64,000 nucleotides of DNA from Aquimonas sp044377145 (GTDB lineage Bacteria; Pseudomonadota; Gammaproteobacteria; Xanthomonadales; Xanthomonadaceae), in contig NZ_JBILJQ010000001.1 in assembly GCF_044377145.1 (NCBI RefSeq), positions 206,952-270,951 on the forward strand, written 5' to 3'. This document shows positions 62,204-64,000 of this stretch, in pieces. The position numbers and the translations under genes were made by a program. The stretch's first letter is position 1. Every line of letters begins with the position of its first letter. Below the pieces are notes generated by a model. It did no database searches. It was not told where the DNA came from and saw only the letters and a list, made by a program, of their open reading frames with translations.

Positions 62204-63833
62204 CCTGATGAGTGAGCGCGCACCGACCGCGAGAGCACGCGAACTGCGCGGCGACCTGGACGCCATCGTCGCCACCTGCCTGCGCAAATCGCCCGCAGAA
62301 CGCTACGCCAACGTCAGCGCCCTCGACAACGACCTGGCCCGCTATCTGGAAGGCCGGCCCGTAGAGGCCCGCGCGCCCAGCTGGATCTATCGCGCAACGC
62401 TGTTCGTGCGACGTCATCGCGTTTCGGTCGCCTTGTCGGGTGCGTTGACGCTGGCGATTCTGGGCTCGGCGGCGACGCTGGCGGTGCAGGCATTTGAGCT
62501 GCGGGAGCAGAGAAATCTGGCGTTGGTGGAGCGGGATCGGGCGCTGCGGGTGGTGGAGATTCTCGAAAGCGCATTTCGCAATGCGGACCCTGCGCGCACA
62601 TCTGGTGACACGGTCACTGCCCGCCAAATCCTCGATGCCGCGGTACCGAGCATCAACGCGCTTGAAGCCGACCAACCCGAGCTCTTTGTGCGCTTGGCGG
62701 CGACTTTGGCGCGCGTCGAGCTGGACCTGACTGAGAGCCTGCGTGCTGCCGACTGGACCGAGCGTGGCCTCAAAGCAAGCAATGCAGCGCGGCAGGTTCC
62801 TGACGAAGTAATGATTCCACTACTACTGAGTGGCGCGATAGGGATGGCGAGGGAGGGAAATGCGGCTGTTGCGGAATCGTATCTGGCGAGGTTACGGGAC
62901 TTGGGCGCCGATAAAGCGCCTGAATTCGCACTGGCGCATGCGCGGACACTCGCAACAAGATCGCGACACGAAGAAGCTGTTTCTCTGATGAGGAACACCG
63001 TTGAAGAACTTGATTCGCGGGGTTTTGGCCCTGATTCATCGATTGCAAATGAGACTCGTTGGCTGATATCCCATTGCCTGGGCACTCTATCAAGGTACCA
63101 AGAGTCCATAGACAACCTAAAAACAACACTGCGCTGGCAGCTGCAAAGCCTGGCTGAAGATCACCCCTGGGTTCTGAGATCAAGAGTTCAGATGCTTAAT
63201 CACATGAGCTCACTTGCTGCAAGCCCCGAAATCGCAGAGCAGCTGAGAGAGCTGATCGCGCTAACACGTGAGAAGCAAGGAGAACGCAACATGGACGTAG
63301 CGTTGGCCCGAGGCATCCTTGGCGGCACGCTGCATAGACTCGATCGCATTGAGCAGAGCATTGTGGAGTATCGAGCTGCAACCGAGGTCTCAGACGAGAT
63401 CCGTGGCGCTGAACATGTTGGCTCAATTACGCTTTCATTGTCTTATGCCACAGTGCTGTTGCAGGAAGGATCGAAGCCAAGCCTCGAGGAGGCAAGATCG
63501 CTGCTGGAGCTCAGGTATGAAATCCTGCGGCGAAGATTTAAGCCACTCGCCCCTATCACGCTATATGCCCAAAGCCTACTGGCCAAAGTCCTATTGAAAC
63601 TGAACCGGTCAGATCGAACCTTGGAATTGCTCGCAGATCCGACGTATACCGAAGCTCACACATTGAGAAGCGCTTGGAATCTTCGAGCCCAGCTCTCTGC
63701 CCTCGATGCGGCGCTAGCTGTCCCTGCGTGCAGCGAGGAAACAAGATCGCGCTCAATGACCTGCCAGAGAATCCGTCAACGGCAGCTCAATATAGAACGA
63801 GCCCTGGCAACTGCCGGCCTAAGAGTGAGGTGA
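61272..63833 (+). CDS. Transmembrane Ser/Thr protein kinase with C-terminal repeat domain (copy 2)
   Basis: The 853-residue paralogue of the kinase at 57836. Residues 1-417 (N-terminal segment, whole kinase domain with all catalytic motifs, and TM at about 384-404) are identical in protein sequence. From residue 418 the helical, TPR-like C-terminal region differs and shows only scattered similarity (ERDRAL, VVEILE, AFRNADP, ARQILDAA). In-frame codons upstream of 61272 are not kinase-like. No sigma gene precedes this copy. An IS66-like element starts 7 bp after its stop; the C-terminus looks complete. Confidence 0.93.
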   Translation: MTTDTHSDAFGQRLMALFEAVIELDAAAREARIAEVADTEPALADAVRALLARDAETGALRAHLSAEVEPLLREALPSLASDPQTIGPYAVLRRLGEGGMGRVYLARRSDSPVAQNVAIKLIRSDRVSPGLLDRFEAERRHLAALDHPGICRFIDAASLADGTPYVVMEAVEGVPIIEYCAQRELGVDARLKLLRKLLAAVAHAHDRLLVHRDIKPHNVLVTNDGEPKLLDFGIAKSIEAEHASQTRTAERFFTPNASAPEQLLGGAFGVGCDVYALGALAYELLSGHLPFDFDGLRAAEIERLILQVAPPLMSERAPTARARELRGDLDAIVATCLRKSPAERYANVSALDNDLARYLEGRPVEARAPSWIYRATLFVRRHRVSVALSGALTLAILGSAATLAVQAFELREQRNLALVERDRALRVVEILESAFRNADPARTSGDTVTARQILDAAVPSINALEADQPELFVRLAATLARVELDLTESLRAADWTERGLKASNAARQVPDEVMIPLLLSGAIGMAREGNAAVAESYLARLRDLGADKAPEFALAHARTLATRSRHEEAVSLMRNTVEELDSRGFGPDSSIANETRWLISHCLGTLSRYQESIDNLKTTLRWQLQSLAEDHPWVLRSRVQMLNHMSSLAASPEIAEQLRELIALTREKQGERNMDVALARGILGGTLHRLDRIEQSIVEYRAATEVSDEIRGAEHVGSITLSLSYATVLLQEGSKPSLEEARSLLELRYEILRRRFKPLAPITLYAQSLLAKVLLKLNRSDRTLELLADPTYTEAHTLRSAWNLRAQLSALDAALAVPACSEETRSRSMTCQRIRQRQLNIERALATAGLRVR

Positions 63834-63839
63834 ATGATT

Positions 63840-64000
63840 GTAAGCGTCCGCCCACCTCACCTTCCTTCCTGATCTGATTCTCCCGACCGTCTCCGGTTTC
63901 CCCAACGGAGGACCGGTCGATGGCGTGTTCGGAGGCGTGGCGGTGGCGGGCGCATGTGCGCTCGCAGGTGCGGAGTGGGTTGAGCCAGGCGGACTACTGC
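63840..64000 (+). mobile_element. Left end of an IS66-family element (continues beyond window)
   Basis: GTAAGCGTCC at 63840 matches the GTAAGCG terminal inverted repeat typical of IS66 elements, and a TnpA-type accessory ORF begins 80 bp inside. The 8 bp before it (GAATGATT, 63832-63839) would be the target duplication if repeated at the right end, which lies outside the window. Confidence 0.75.
63920..64000 (+). CDS. tnpA: IS66-family accessory protein TnpA (N-terminal part)
   Basis: ATG 63920 has GGAGG nine bases upstream and opens MACSEAWRWRAHVRSQ then VRSGLSQADYC. The W-x-x-H...SGLSQ-x-x-YC pattern is the helix-turn-helix start of IS66 OrfA/TnpA proteins. Only 27 codons are in the window. 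Confidence 0.75.
   Translation, partial: MACSEAWRWRAHVRSQVRSGLSQADYC

Overview
The window looks like chromosomal DNA of a high-GC gammaproteobacterium of the Xanthomonadales/Lysobacterales group. The evidence is the gene order (hemA-prfA, lolB-ispE-tRNA-Gln-prs-rplY-pth-ychF, a tRNA-Tyr/Gly/Thr-tuf cluster, the S10 operon), the lineage-typical accessory proteins (S46 peptidase, Oar-like TonB receptor, SUT-type sugar carrier, TamA/TamB) and the dispersed GGGAATCGGGA repeats. I cannot name the genus.

Left part (1-15.9 kb): a housekeeping block. On the minus strand a tRNA-Tyr-Gly-Thr-tuf unit, with a readable sigma-70 promoter, runs straight into the S10 ribosomal operon (rpsJ, rplC, rplD, rplW, rplB, rpsS, rplV, rpsC, cut by the window edge). 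Upstream, also on minus, lie ychF, pth, rplY, prs, tRNA-Gln, ispE, lolB and a TPR protein. hemA-prfA and ppk2 run divergently on plus. The secE/rpoBC/rpsL/fusA block that separates tufB from rpsJ in Xanthomonas is absent between tuf and rpsJ.

Middle part (16-39.5 kb): mostly secreted, envelope and regulatory genes. These are a lipoprotein alpha-amylase with a sugar symporter, an S46 dipeptidyl-peptidase, an NTT-like carrier, a GMC oxidoreductase, a LemA/M48 pair, a serine hydrolase, a histone-H1-like Lys/Ala protein with an apparent 0.4-kb leader, gcvT-gcvH, an ECF sigma/putative anti-sigma/DUF4097 cluster, a WYL regulator overlapping a patatin lipase, a secreted repeat protein ending in an IFSNGFE-type tail, and a TonB-like protein.

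Right part (39.6-57 kb): tamA-tamB, kbl, an HNH nuclease, a Rieske protein, an Oar-like TonB receptor with an 18-bp palindrome upstream, a fused OlsF-like ornithine-lipid acyltransferase, an HDOD protein next to an Hpt/HD-GYP protein, and prfC.

Far right (57-64 kb): the most unusual region. An ECF sigma factor that lacks the usual acidic pair in region 2 is followed by a transmembrane Ser/Thr kinase with a repeat-type C-terminal domain. A second kinase copy lies 3.4 kb downstream. The two share 955 bp without a mismatch, then about 320 bp with silent changes only, and then have unrelated-looking C-terminal domains. Each kinase is preceded by a tiny ORF (14 or 12 codons) whose stop overlaps the kinase start as ATGA. 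Between them are a small secreted protein and a probable fragment of a PQQ-propeller gene. An IS66-like element begins 7 bp after the second kinase and leaves the window.
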